Of a DNA stretch of 64,000 nt, positions 38,376 to 50,631 are shown in pieces. The position numbers and the translations under genes were made by a program. The stretch spans positions 57,936,101-58,000,100 of the forward strand of contig NC_085051.1 of assembly GCF_963662255.1 (NCBI RefSeq). Direction: 5' to 3'. The stretch comes from Cinclus cinclus. Taxonomy: Eukaryota > Chordata > Aves > Passeriformes > Cinclidae. Position 1 is the first letter of the stretch. The number at the start of each line of letters is the position of its first letter. The notes below the pieces were generated by a model. It saw nothing but the letters and a program-made list of their open reading frames with translations. It made no database searches and was not told the DNA's origin.

Positions 38376-38704
38376 GAGCTCTACAGCTCTCTGAAAGGAG
38401 GTGGCAGCCAGGTGGAGGTCGGTCTGTTCTCCCAAGTAACAAGGGACACGACAAGAGGCAACAGCTTCAAGTTGTGCCAGGGGAGATTTAGATTGGATAT
38501 TGGGAAAAACTTCTTAATGGAAATGGCAATCAGGCATTGGCACAGGTTGCCCAGGAAAGTGGTGGAATCTCCATCCCTGGATGTCCTCAGAAGATGTGTG
38601 GGTGTGGCATTTGGGGACATGATTTAGTGGTGGACCTGGCTTAATGGTTGGACTCTATGATTTTAAAGGTTTTTTCCAACCTCAATGGTTCTACAATTCT
38701 ATGA
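38376..38704 (+). mobile_element. CR1 LINE, longest 3' fragment in the window
   Basis: About 330 bp run from just before the 3' UTR (CTCTACAGCTCTCTGAAAGG, GTGGCAGCCAGGTGGAGGTC, CTCCCAAGTAACAAGGG) through GATTTAGATTGGATATTGGG, GGCATTGGCACAGGTTGCCC, CATTTGGGGACATGATTTAG and TTTTCCAACCTCAATGG to the tail TTCTACAATTCTATGA. It is well preserved compared with its neighbours but contains no usable reverse-transcriptase coding part. Confidence 0.95.
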
Positions 38705-41700
38705 AATGTGAGAAAGGAGCTTTGGCTGCAGGGCTAACAGGACCAGGATTTCATCTCTCCAAGGACATAATTCTGTTTAACTTTGGAGCCCTGAGCTGAA
38801 GCAGCCCCAGCAGAGACTTGTGGCCTGTGCTGGGATGGGGAGAGGTTTGTGTGCAGACTCCAGCCAGTCTGCAGGACAAACAGCTCTTTGGAAAAACAGC
38901 TCATTACAAGCAGGTACTTTGTCTCAGACTTCCAGTTTGCTGTGCTCTGTTGGCCTCCTCACTGCTCTAAGGCCAGGAGTTTTGACATCTTCTTTGTCCT
39001 TGTGTTTTAACAAGCCAGAGGAAGCATCCTCCTTTTTCTCCCTTTTATCCTACAAAGGAAGGCTCTGCAAACCAGTGGGAGCAGCTACCAGCACTGCTGG
39101 GACTCGTGGTCTGTCTCCATCCTGTGGCAATATTTCTGACTGCTGTACCCCCTGGACACCCAAAATATGGGTCCAAGCACAGCCTATCAGTCCTGGCTGG
39201 AGCTGAACATTACCTCAGTTGTTAAGTTGCTTAAAGAAACACAGGAAAAACCCACTTTAAGACTAGGAATACTCAAGGATGTGCTTCTTCATCTCAGTCT
39301 GCTGCTGGAATTATGTCAAGTTACCTCAGCAAGTGGAGAGGAGACTGCAGCATCCATTAACCCAGAGATGTATTTATTTGAATGTTTCCTTCTCCCTCTG
39401 CCCACCAGTTGGCTCTTGAGGGTTTTGTAAAAATGACTTCAGCTGCAAAGAATCAGCTTTAACATTTTCCATGCCAGCTGCCCTGAGCACAAACTGCAGC
39501 CTGCACCCTGCATCCAGCAGGAGAAGGTGGAAGAGGTGTTAAACCAGCATGTGATGGACGCTAGTGCTGTCAATAAGGTCTCAGCCCCACTGATGATGAG
39601 AAGAGGAGGAAGACATACATTGAGGACAAAATCTGTCTTGTCAGGACAATTTTGTCAAGCCTTGATGTGGGAATTTACTGGCTGGTTTGTACAAGCTGGA
39701 TTGAAGCTTGAAACAGCTTTCCCTTGATGGCTCTGGTTTTTCTGGCTTCAGCCCCAGTTCCTGAGCTCCCAGTCTGTTTCCAGCTCCTCCAGACCTGGGA
39801 TAAGGTACACAGGGGAAGTTCTTACTCCACTACATCACCCCAAATGTTTATGGCTGGAGGAAGATCAAGAACACCTCCCTGACTCTCAGGCAGTGGAAGC
39901 CAAAGTCAAGAGTAGGTCATGCTCAGCCTTGGATCTGAAGAGCCCTGGGAAGGCAGTAGGGTGGACAACAGTTAGGTGGGGACATGGTAGGGACCTTGCA
40001 CAGCTGGTAAAGAAATTATAAATCAGGAAAAAAATATAAATCACACACGAATGCAGACCCTGCTGCCAATAATTCCCAATCTTGGCTCAATTACCACCGC
40101 TCTTCTTGCAGCTGCACACATGCAGTCATTACTGAGCATTTTGGCTAAACTTATTTTGTCTTCTTTTAAAGTCTGCCAGCTGAATCAAAGGTCTCCATGC
40201 AAGTAGTGTGCATCATGACACAATCCATGACACTTTCCTAGGGAGCTCTGAATCCCATAAAGCAATAAATGGATTACAGCATGGAAAACATACAAAAACC
40301 TCATCTCTCCTCTCTGGAAAAGAGACACAAGTGTGGTCCTCATGAAAAGCTACATCTCATCCTTTCAGAGGAAAAGCACCACCCCTGAGCTGGAATAATG
40401 TGAGTTATTGCTAATGTGATGAACTGAGGTCATAAATAAAAACTGCCTTCCCTCAAGGATAATTTTCTGGCAGTGGTCTCTGAGCACACACCTTGCTTCC
40501 ACTTTCCTGATGTGAGATGTGCCACGCACAAGGTCAGAGGGTTGCATGGTTCTAACCCCACACATCAGATGCAGCATGTTGGGGAGGGAGAGGAAGGAAG
40601 GGCACAACAAGGGTTATTTTATGCCCCCAAATGTGGAAGGTGGTAGCACAACAAATCAACATGGCCACAGCCATCAGAACACAGATCTGCCCGACTCAAG
40701 AGGAGGTGGCTGTGGAAGAGTCACTGATAGAGGGAAACAGCCATTCCAGCCCTTTTTAGCACAAGGGTTTCCCAAGACAGATGTGGTTTCTGTGCATCTC
40801 TCTTGTGTGAACATCTTCAGTGTTTGCTGGAGCCCTCAACAATATTTTGGCACCTGTATCCACAGCTGATCAAGGCACTGAGGTTGTCCCACAAGCACTG
40901 GCCTTACATGGGAAGGTGCACTCCTTTTGTGTGTGCTGAGTTTTCTCTCACTTCCTTCTGATCTTTGTGGTGAAATTAAAAAAAAGGAGTGAAAATCCAG
41001 TTCCAGTCCTTGCTGGCAGTGCCAGTATGTTTCCAACATTTAAGGGGCAGCCTGCCTGGCACACACAGCCCTGGTGAAGTTTATGAATCAAGCTTTTCCT
41101 TGTCCCACTAAGTTTTCCAGAATAGGTGTCTCAAGATGCCCATCTAACAAAGCTAGAAGACATAATTGTCCTGACACTGATAAACACATTTGTAACCCTA
41201 ATCCTAATTGCTCTGTGACCTCTGTGATATTTATGTCATGGGAAGGCATGCTGGTTTAGAGTTCCCTGGGGTAAAACCATGCCAAACTTCTGGTGAATTA
41301 CTGTCATCTCATGTTAAGGCTTTCTCAAAGGAACTTGTCCACTGCCAGCAATAAATCTGAAATAATGGGAGAATTCAGTCAAAGTCTTGGTGTATCTACT
41401 CCTGAGAAACCATTTCAAACAGAAACCTCCAGAATTGCCCAGGCAGGTTTGACACAAACTTTGGCCTTGACATCCAGATTTCAGGAATAGCTGGTGGCTG
41501 TCTAGAGGACATGAGGGTTTAGACATATGAAACCCCTCCAGGTTGCAAATCATTAAACCCAGAGCAAAATGAGGCCCTGCAGGGAGCTGCAGCACTCCCT
41601 GCATGATGAGTGACCCTCCTTCACTTTTTCCACACAAGCTGACGTGAGCAGCAGGACACCCCAGAGGTGAGACTCTGACCTCACATGTGCTTGGCTCTGT

Positions 41701-41880
41701 AATGCTGTCCGTATCTGCAGAAAACAGGGAGTGATGAAGGAAAAAGTCAGTCCAGGAAGCTTTGTATACAGATTAGGAATCCTATATAAATAACCAGCTT
41801 GCTTTTTTTTTTTTTCCTCCAGTATTCAGCTGCTGGAAACTGCAAGAGCACGCCAGAGAAACGTCTGGCATGGAAGGGTT
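38705..41880. other. Single-copy non-coding stretch
   Basis: No gene, RNA or transposon was recognised. Frames up to 128 codons lack domains. A splice-like 21-bp interval near 39773 was judged too short and weak to list. Confidence 0.55.
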
Positions 41881-42020
41881 CCATGGAAAACCAGGTTGGA
41901 TGGGGATTGGAGCAACCTGATCTAGTGGAAGGTGTCCATGCCCAGGGTAGGGGGGGTTGGAAAGAGAATCCTGAAAATCCCTTTCTACCCCAAACCATTC
42001 CATGATTCTGTGATTTTATG
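41881..42020 (+). mobile_element. CR1 LINE, 3' end fragment
   Basis: Landmarks are ACCAGGTTGGATGGGGATTG, GAGCAACCTGATCTAGTGG, AAGGTGTCCATGCCCAGG and the tail CCAAACCATTCCATGATTC followed by TGTGATTTTATG. It is about 140 bp and 5'-truncated. An internal G-run (near 41948) enlarges the usual GGGGGTTGG block. Confidence 0.9.
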
Positions 42021-45000
42021 AAAGTCTGTTTTCCAATTCAGACCTGGTCCTAAGCAGAAGTTTGGGGCTTTATAAGTGGTCACAGGGTGCACTGTTCTCA
42101 TGCTGCCATCACAAATCCTGCTTAGCAGAACCATCTTTAGTCCTAGAGAGGAATATGCACTTGGTCTGTTCTTTTCTGACAAAATTCATCTGTAAAAGCA
42201 AGGTGTTCTTTGAACCTTGACAGTGAAAGTGTTCTGGAAGGTGAGCTAACTAAGAGAACAAAGGATGACCCTTCAAAAGCATTGAGATTTAAATATTACA
42301 GGATGATTACACAACCCTATAAGGTCCCAGTGAATAAAACAGTGTTCCTTCTTAGGAGAGACCTGAGCTCACAGTTTTATACTGGAATTGTCCCAGACAC
42401 AACAGCAAAGATTTAAAATGTAAATTGATGTGTCTATCAAGCTTATCCAGCATTATCATGTTCAAGAAGACTTTTACACCTAAAAGTTTAAACTAACTCT
42501 TGTGAGAGAGCAGGAGGGAATCAAACACCAGGAGAACACACCTGCAGGTGGACACTGAGATGGTCCTTCAAGGATGTCCGTGCTAAGAGTTCACAGGTGT
42601 GCAAATCTTTTTGGGGTCTCTGTTGGATTCATTTTGTCTTTCTTGGGTTTGTTGGGAGGGAATTTGCTTCTTCTCAGCTTTTTGCCTCCTCCTAAGATGG
42701 CACGTTTCACCTCTGTGTCTTCCTTAGGAAATACCATGCTGCTCACAGAGACTTTCACTGGACAATATCCAAGTTATCTGGTGTCCTCCCTTTATCCCCT
42801 GCCTTCTCTTCCATTTCCCAGGACTACAGACAGCCTGTAGCAAGGAAATCCCATTCTTCCTGCTTGTTTGGAGACCAGCTAGTCTCAAGGTCACTTTTGT
42901 ATATAAATTGCAGGTACCATATTAGCACTACTATTCAGGCATTCAGAACCAAGCCTAGGCAGGAGAGCTCATCAATTCAGCTGTCTCATGGCTAGACCTT
43001 CACTATTATGCCTGGCTTCCTTTCCTTATTGATTACAGTACAGCAGATTCATTATTATTCTTTTTAATTTGGTTATATACAACTGCATGGTGTCTTTTAA
43101 TTGCCTTTTTATTTTTCCAATTGAGCCACTAAGGGATGTAAGCAAATTATATGGCTTAACAATTCTGCCTGCTGCAGACAGACTTGTGTGGCCAACACAC
43201 CAAAGACACTGTGAAAACATTACCTTTTACTGGAAGTGTAAACTCAATAAACCCCCAGGAGAGCAATAAAAATGCAGTAGCCAGCAGATTTAACAAGGAC
43301 ATGCTCAGTGCACAGTGTAATCTTATTATGTGCTTAATGCCCAGTGGAATTACAGGAATTTGATTTAGCAACATCAGATTTCAATTTTTCAAATTATACT
43401 GACTGCTTATAAATTAAGACTGTGATTTGGGATAATTGCTTTTCATTTGCATTGGCAAAGCCCATATATTATATTTATTCTCACTACGCTGTTTATATGT
43501 TTGAAGTGTCACAGAACATTGCCCTTGGGACCTAAACTGGGGTGATGGAGAGCTTTCCTTTGCATCAACAACACTCATGTTACTTCCCCATTAAATCTGG
43601 GTGAATGTTCTACCCTGGTGATCTTTATATGCTTGAAAGGTCTATTTTATAGTTTCCCAAACCTGACTGAACAGAGTGAAAGATGAGTGAGTTCTGGAGA
43701 AGGACTCTGTCTTCCTCTCCATCAATTTGAGCTGTGACATGTTCACTGGAAAGCCACTGACCTGCAGATGTACAGGGAAAGAATAAGCACAACAGTGTCC
43801 TCCCAACCACACCAGCATCATTCTTGGGAGGGTTTTCTCTTCATGTGACCATTTTTTAGGCTCTGCCACAGCTGGGTGTGAATGAAGTGGGGAGAATGAG
43901 GCAGTGAGTGATTAATTACCTCTGGGGAGGGAAGGGGTGATGTCAGCAGGGCCACCAGAGGACTGGCAGGTAATGCTTGCAGGGCCATGGAGTGTATCAG
44001 TAAATGGCTATTGAACTGCATGAGCACATTATGAGCACTTGAACTCTGGGACAAATCATTTCATCTCAAGAGAAATGAACAAAATAATTAAATATCATGA
44101 AATGAGCAAAGGGCACAGGAACAACTCTGGAAGAAGACAGGAAATACCTTTGCTGCTGATTTTGGCTTCCATGTCTCAGACATCTGTAAAATCTTAAACA
44201 ACCATCTCTGTGCAAACTACAGTGTACAGTAGAATGACTTCATTTACTGAGGATCATTCAAACTGCCTCCCAAAGCCCCAGGTTATCAGCATATCCTGGT
44301 CTGGAAAACCTCTACTGCCCCAAAGTCATTAAAAGATTATAATGAGTTGATTAAAAAATTAACAAGGCAACAATTCAATTAAGCCTTGTACCACTGGGCA
44401 ACAAATGTTTCTGCAGTTGGTAAACAAAACAACAAATTACTGAGCACAATGCATGTGTCTTTGCTTTTTGCATGTGAATCCAATGGCTCTCACCCAACGA
44501 TGGGGGAGTAAAGTGTCATTTAAGTATTTTGGGGTGGCCATGGATATTTGGTGTGAATCACAAATATCATCCTAGTTTTGATGAAGTAGAACTAATCCAT
44601 CAAGCCCTTTAGCCTGAGATCAGGCTTAGGTGGCAGATCAGCTGTAGATAACTCAGAGACAGCTGCAGAATTTTTCCTGACTCCAGACTTATTTAGGTAT
44701 CTAACTTATTCCTTAACAATATTGTGTGAAATTACAACGAAGTCATCTAACATTTTCCTAGGTTTCAACTCATATTTGCTAAAGGAACAAAAAAAATTGA
44801 ACACTATCCCAGTAGCTGCTGGAGCAAGACTGCAGCCTGGGGCTTTCTTGGATTTTAGGGAGCCTTTTTCCAGGGTGAGTAAGAGACTAGGACACCATTT
44901 CTGCAGCCCTGAGCTCCTCCTTGGGCACTGCAGAATACCTGTGCTGGTGGTTAGCACCAGCCCAGTGCCATCTCACAGTCTGTGCTGGGATCAGCCCATG

Positions 45001-45362
45001 CCACCTCTCCACCTCAGAGGCTCCACAGAGGCAATTTCTCTCACCAAAATGGTTCCCCTTGGCAGAGCAGAGCCCCAGCATCCCCCTAAAGCCCTGGAGA
45101 ACCCAACCAGGTGCGCTCAGAGAAATACTACACTGGAGCTGGTCTTTAATAAAAGCTCAGAAAGGTTCACCCAAGACCAGCAAGAAAGACAGAAAGCCAA
45201 AACGTCACATTTACCTCAGTGCTCCTGGCAGCTGAGAGCAGGGAGACCCATTATAGCCGTTTTTTGTTTTTCATTTCTCCAGCTCTGGTTCCCAGAAGGA
45301 GTGTGTTCAGAGCTGTTTCTGGCAGTGTTCTGCATGCAGTTTTAATCTGCCCCATCTGCACT

Positions 45363-45540
45363 CGGGGAGATGCCGTTCAGCCGCCGTCTCCAGCGTCGCT
45401 CCTGGCAGATTTATGCGTGTCGGCTCTGCACTGCCGTGCTGCACTCTGCTGTTAACCCTCATTAAGATGTTTTAATAATTGAATAAACGATGTGCCAGAC
45501 ATGCAGTTTAACCTCAGAGCGTAACGAAACTGAGGACACG
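45363..45540. other. CpG-retaining patch
   Basis: Thirteen CpG dinucleotides occur in 178 bp, nine of them between 45363 and 45436, in an otherwise CpG-poor window. The CpG-rich part is followed by AT-rich sequence. Retained CpGs suggest either low germline methylation or sequence constraint. It is too short and too AT-rich overall to meet CpG-island criteria. No promoter motif or exon was identified. Confidence 0.5.
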
Positions 45541-48500
45541 ATATTAACTGTAGCCCTGGAACAAATATCACCATAAATACCCCTAAGTAGGTATCACACT
45601 AAAACACCTGCCCTTGACATTAAAAAACATGCTCAGCCACACTGGAGGGGAAGACAATACATGATACATTACATCTTATCTGCATCTCAATGCTATTAAA
45701 TGAGCATGGTTAATGCTTTAATAATCTGCCAGGGAGCACTGGGCTCTACATCTGAGCTAACCCATAAAAGAGGAAACTCTCTCATCTGTTGCCTCGAGCA
45801 AGATGAAATACCACGGGCCTCCCTTGGCAAAGAGGGGGCTTTTTTGTGCAATGACAGAGAGAGGGTTCAGGAGGACTTCTGTCACTGGCGATACTTCAAA
45901 GAGTAACATGGAGTTAGGGCAGGAGGACATACTCACAGAGATGCTTATTCATCCCCAAGGAGCAAGGATAAGGGATCCCATGGGAAGTGAGGATGTGTTG
46001 GGGAAGTGTGTAAGAAATGAGGACAAGGGGCCTTTCCCAGGGTCTTTCACTGCAGATCTATCTGCTGCTGAGCAGGTGGCCATCTTCCAAATCCCTGTTT
46101 GCACCTGATGGCCAGAGGTGGTTCTGTCACTCATAAATGTGTTTCTCTGCTGTAAACCCTTTCAAAATCTTGGCTTCTACAGTTACACAATGCAGCACCA
46201 CCCTTTTCTGCCTCACTCTTGAAATAAATAGTCCTTGAGGTTTTGCACCCTCCTAACATTCTCTTGGACACTGATGGCCTTTAAGGAGTTGTTGTTGCCT
46301 TGTTGTACTCCACACCCTGCACGACTTCACAGATCTCCTTCACACCCCTCTCCCAAGATTTCCCTGTGTTCCTGTTTCTGACAGATTTTATCCTTTTAGT
46401 CAGTGAGGCTGGATCCACCATTCAGAGCCTCCTTGCTTGGCCAGCTCCAATTCTGGGGAAGGTTGGGCAATAAAGACACTTTGGGACAGGGTGGGTTTCT
46501 CTGGATGTGCACAGTAACCAGCAGGGCAAGGACATTCAGCTTGCCAGAGCTCACAGGCCAGGTTGGGGATTAATTTTCCAGCTTTTAATTTATCTGTCTC
46601 ACCCAGGAGTTCACTGTTTTCCCATCTTTAAATAAATATTTTTTTTTTCTTGTGCTTATAATTTTTTGGGTAGCAATAAAACAGCTTCAAAGATCAAAAG
46701 CTCTTGGGGGGTCTTTCGGCACCTTCAAGGAATTTTAAAAAATGAGCTGGGTTAGAGGGGGCAGCCCTGCTTCCAAGCAGACTTGCAGGCACACATGTTT
46801 CCAAGTGATGCTTTCATTTTGAAAGGAAGAAAGGAAAACAACTTGAAAGTCAGTAATTTTCTAATTTTCTTCTATGGGATAAAAAAAAAAATTAAAAAAT
46901 CTAATGAAGAGTTTTTGTTAGAAGATTTGGGAGGGTAAAATCCTGAGCCAAAGTGCAGGTATGATGCTTTCCTCATTTGCATTTGCACCTGCTAGCAATC
47001 AATCTGGAATTTGCTGGGATCTAACACTTCCTGATCCCTTTCATTTTACTCTAAAGGAATTCCAGATGTGGGAATTGCCAAGTAAATTTTAAACTAAATT
47101 TCTAATTTTTAACTGAAACGACCCTTTATCTGGGTCCATTTCTGGGAGCCATTTCTGTTTATTTGCCCATTGTAAGGGCTACTGGTCCTGTGAAGGAAAT
47201 CAGCAAAACTCAGTAGAAACCAATTGCAAGACTGAGCTGTAGAGGAGGGGAAAAAAAAGGAAAGAAAAAAAAAAGCAGTGTCCCTTTGGGAAAAAGTGCT
47301 GGTGCCATTGAAATCCACATCAAAACTTCCAGTGAGTTTAATAAGGGCATGATTAGGCCCCATGCCTAGTTCTGCTGGCAAAGGAGAGTTATCAGTAAAA
47401 TGCTAAGGAGCCTCAATGGAGCCTGATTTCAGCAAGAAATGAATATGCAAGGCTCCCCATTCTAGCTCTAATTTTGGGTACTGCAACATGTGATCCCAAT
47501 CCGAACTGGGAAGGAGAAATCTGTAAGTACAAAAGCCATTACACTCCATGTTTAGAGAGTAGCTGGCGTGCCTGAAGCAGAGATTTTGATCAAGCTGTGC
47601 TTACCCAAAGGAGTTTTCTGCATGTTACAAGCCCCAGCAGATTTTCTTCTGGGACAGAATCACTTTCTGCATAGTTGTTGGGCTACGTGGAAAGTCACAC
47701 CCCACACTGATTTTTCTGTCACCAGCACACAGAACAGCCAGTCCTAGCTCAGCTTTGGCTCCTATAGGATTCATTTTATTGTGCTTAGGCTGAATTTTAT
47801 CCACCTTCCATAACATTCCTTGTCATCCTTATTCATCCTTTAGGAACCTGGCCCCACACCCTCTAGGCTTTCCTCTGTGTCCAGGGAAGGGACAGCCAAG
47901 CTGGGCACAGGTGGCAGCCCTGGAAACATGTATTGAAGGATGTCAGGAGATGGAAGAGAGGGACACATCCCAGCCACATCTCCTGGGCCCCTTCACTGGA
48001 AGGAGTCAGAGACCCACTCAGGCAGGAGGGCAGCCCCTCTTTTATCTCTGAGAGGGTCTCCAGCAGCATGGTGGGATGGAATAGAGAAAGCAAACCACTC
48101 ATTCAACCTGTTTGCAGGGGAGTTGAATATGAAATTTAGATTAAACAAACCATGCAATGAAACGTCCTGGATTCCCATTAACGGAAATCATAGCTGCAAT
48201 CAGGATGGTTGAAGCACAGGGTCACATTTCCCCTTCTGGCATGTCCCTCTCTCACACCCACCCTCGAACACCACACACCCTCACAGATGCACAAACACAC
48301 AGTCTTTCTCCTCCTGACACACTCCCTGTGTGGATGGGGGGGATGTGCTCTCTAAGTGGTGACCCACCACACCACAGCCAGGACAATGACACAGAACAGC
48401 CCACTTGCCTTGGGATTGCCAGGGCTCTTAAAAATGTTCCACAACTTAGCATTCCATAACAAATTTAAAAGTTAAAATCCAGGTGAGGACAGTTCCTTCA

Positions 48501-48756
48501 CATTGGTAGCCACTTCTGCAAGCCACTGACCCCCCTGAGCATCCCCACTGCCTTTCACAAGCCCCAGTTGCACACCCTTCATCCCATTCCTCTGTTGGAC
48601 CCGACTTCACCTTCCAAAACGCCTCTCCAAGAAGCTTTGCATGCCTGAACCTAATTGTTTTATCAGAGCAAAGCTTGAATTACACTTTTAAAGTAGAGAA
48701 GACTCAGCAGAAGAGAGGTTAAAGCACAGGGGGCTGCAGACCTCCCTCCCCACCAG

Positions 48757-49004
48757 CGTCCTGACGTGCCGGAAGCATCCCGTGAACTCGGGCTTGCAGG
48801 ATGTCTCAGATCCTGCTGTGCCTGGCTCCACCTGGACAGCAAAGAGCCGCCCACACCGTGCTGGGAACAAGCTGAATTGAACAAACACCATCTGCCACCG
48901 CTGCTGTCAAGCAGAAAATGCTCACCATGCTGCAAACACTGATGGAGCCACGGAACGTCAGGAGGGTCAGCGAGACACCGCCGTGTGCACGAGCTCTAAC
49001 CTCG
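48757..49004. other. CpG-retaining patch
   Basis: Fifteen CpGs were counted in about 248 bp (for example 48757, 48765, 48770, 48848, 48899, 48971, 48979, 48982 and 49003). Frames are open on both strands for short distances, but none shows a known domain. It could be a small regulatory element, an untranslated exon or an old exon. Confidence 0.5.
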
Positions 49005-49594
49005 TTATGTCTGTGCCAGGTGGCTGGAAAGCTTTTACTGGGGTGGGAGACCTACAGTTCTCCACAAATGATCTTTCCAGAGGGGCAGATTTTCTGTGTT
49101 TTAACTTCTCGCCATGCAGCTCCTGGTGAAGGTCATTGGCTTTATGCCACGGTGGTTTTAGGGAGAAAATCTGAGTGAAGCTGATTTAGTCAAATCTGTG
49201 AATGAGCTGGGGACCAAAACAGCTTATTTGGACATGGCAAAAATTAGTAAAATTGTAGTTTCACAAAGGAATGGAAAGGTTCAAATGACAACCTCATCTG
49301 TCATTCCTAATTTCCAAGCATTTGGAGAAACTGCAGCCCCCGTCTTGCTCAAATACAGCAGGTGCAGGGCTTAGATGGATGAGGTGAGACTGCAAGGGCA
49401 GCTCAGACATCAAGTAACCAGCCAGCCCTTTCTCCCCCAAAAACATCCTCCAAAGGCAAAGGATTCCCAGACAATTCATCAATGAGCAGCAGCTTTTATT
49501 GATGATTGTTTATCTAGAGGCCAAATTCTCAAGCCAGACTCGGGTAATTCAGACCTGCTGAAAAACAACCACAACAAAAAACACCTTTAAAATT

Positions 49595-49777
49595 ACAGAA
49601 TCATTAAGGTTGGAAAAGATCTAACCATTAAGTCCAACCATTAACCAGCACTGCCAGATTCATCACTAAACCATCCTAAGCACCACATCTACATCTTTTA
49701 CAAGACAGAGACAGCGATTCCCCCACTTCCTCAGGCAATGTCCCAATGCTTGGCCACCCTTTCCATGAAGAAATGTA
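49595..49777 (-). mobile_element. CR1 LINE, 3' end fragment
   Basis: It begins ACAGAATCATTAAGGTTGG and continues AAAGATCTAACCATTAAGTC, CCAACCATTAACCAGCACTG, CACTAAACCATCCTAAGCAC, TTCCTCAGGCAATGTCCC and TTGGCCACCCTTTCCATGAA. This is the reverse complement of the CR1 subtype with TTTAGTGGTGG. About 183 bp, 5'-truncated. Confidence 0.92.
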
Positions 49778-50181
49778 AAAATCCCAGAGAATATTTTTTT
49801 TTTTACAGGATGGCAAACCCACAAAGACATATTGCCAGTGTCAAAGCACAAACATGACTAAAATTAGAAGGAACAAGTGTGTCCTGACCACATGGATCTG
49901 TGGTAGTGGGACCTTCATAACTGTTCCCTTGAGATATTTCTGCTCACAGGCTCCTGCATGGCCACAGGTCTCCTTTCAAGAGCTGGGAACACAGAATGTT
50001 CATTCCCTTCCCACTGAGGCCACACTTGGGGCACCCGGAGATGAACACCATCCCCTCTGCCCCTCTGGCTGCTGCTTCCATGGGGTGAAGCCCTTTGGGT
50101 GGAGCACTTTGTTCAGCTTTCAGCCACTTGGATGGTTCTGCCCCTGCTCATTTTAATGGACGCTTTGCCCAGCTGAGATAT
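49778..50181. other. Short non-coding gap between a CR1 and an LTR
   Basis: About 400 bp with nothing recognised apart from a T-run near 49795-49804. It ends at the putative target sequence GATAT (50177-50181) of the following LTR. Confidence 0.6.
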
Positions 50182-50631
50182 TGTCCTGGTTTACAATACA
50201 AGATATATATTCTATTACCATCTGAGAAGGGTGATCATCCTTATCTCTGTGGGAAATGTCCTCTGTTAATGGGCCATTGAGTCCTATTGTATAACTGATA
50301 AGATTACATCATCCCATTGGGAGATGCTCCAGCCAGGAGGACGAGCCAAGCCTTTCCTACCTAGATAAAAAACTGAGGTTTAGAACACCAAAGGCAGCCT
50401 TTTTCCACTGGATTCCAGAGGAAGAACCAGGCTTTTCCCACATCATCTCTGGACCCTTTGGAGGAAAACTGCACCAGCCCCCTGACTGACAGGGTATCAG
50501 GTTGTATTCTGACTCTGTCAGTGGTTTTATTTTTATTATTGCATGTATTTTGTTTTCCCTTTTTCTCTTCCCTGTTAAAAATTGTATTACTGACTTGAAG
50601 TCTCACTGGTTTTGCTTTTCAAACCAGTACA
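50182..50631 (+). mobile_element. Solo LTR of an endogenous retrovirus, both ends visible
   Basis: The element is 450 bp. It starts TGTCCTGGTTT and ends AAACCAGTACA, an 11-bp terminal inverted repeat with one mismatch and the canonical TG...CA ends. Flanking pentamers are GATAT (50177-50181) and GATGT (50632-50636), a target-site duplication decayed at one position. Inside is a TATA-like GATAAAAAAC near 50364, and after it a T-rich region. The sequence resembles, from memory, a common songbird ERVK-like LTR. No gag, pol or env adjoins it, so it is a recombination-derived solo LTR. It has no coding capacity. Confidence 0.85.
50364..50373 (+). promoter_or_regulatory. TATA-like element in the LTR
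   Basis: An A-rich ATAAAAAAC motif lies about 180 bp into the LTR, where the U3 promoter would be expected. Activity is unknown. Confidence 0.35.

Larger units (their letters stand above)
42021..49594. other. Single-copy non-coding stretch with two CpG-retaining patches
   Basis: These 7.6 kb have no recognised transposon and no gene. AT-rich sequence around 43020-43500 contains an octamer motif abutting a TTGGCA half-site (43445-43457). CpG-dense patches lie at 45363-45540 and 48757-49004. The 207-codon frame at 44722-45345 shows no domain. Confidence 0.5.

Noticed and set aside
41189..41208. Interstitial telomere-like CCTAA units
   Set aside because: Only about two imperfect units are present, so it is not distinguishable from chance.
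44722..45345. 207-codon plus-strand frame, the longest in the window
   Set aside because: It has no recognisable domain and crosses a compositional change. Its length is close to what chance gives in six frames of 64 kb by rough estimate.
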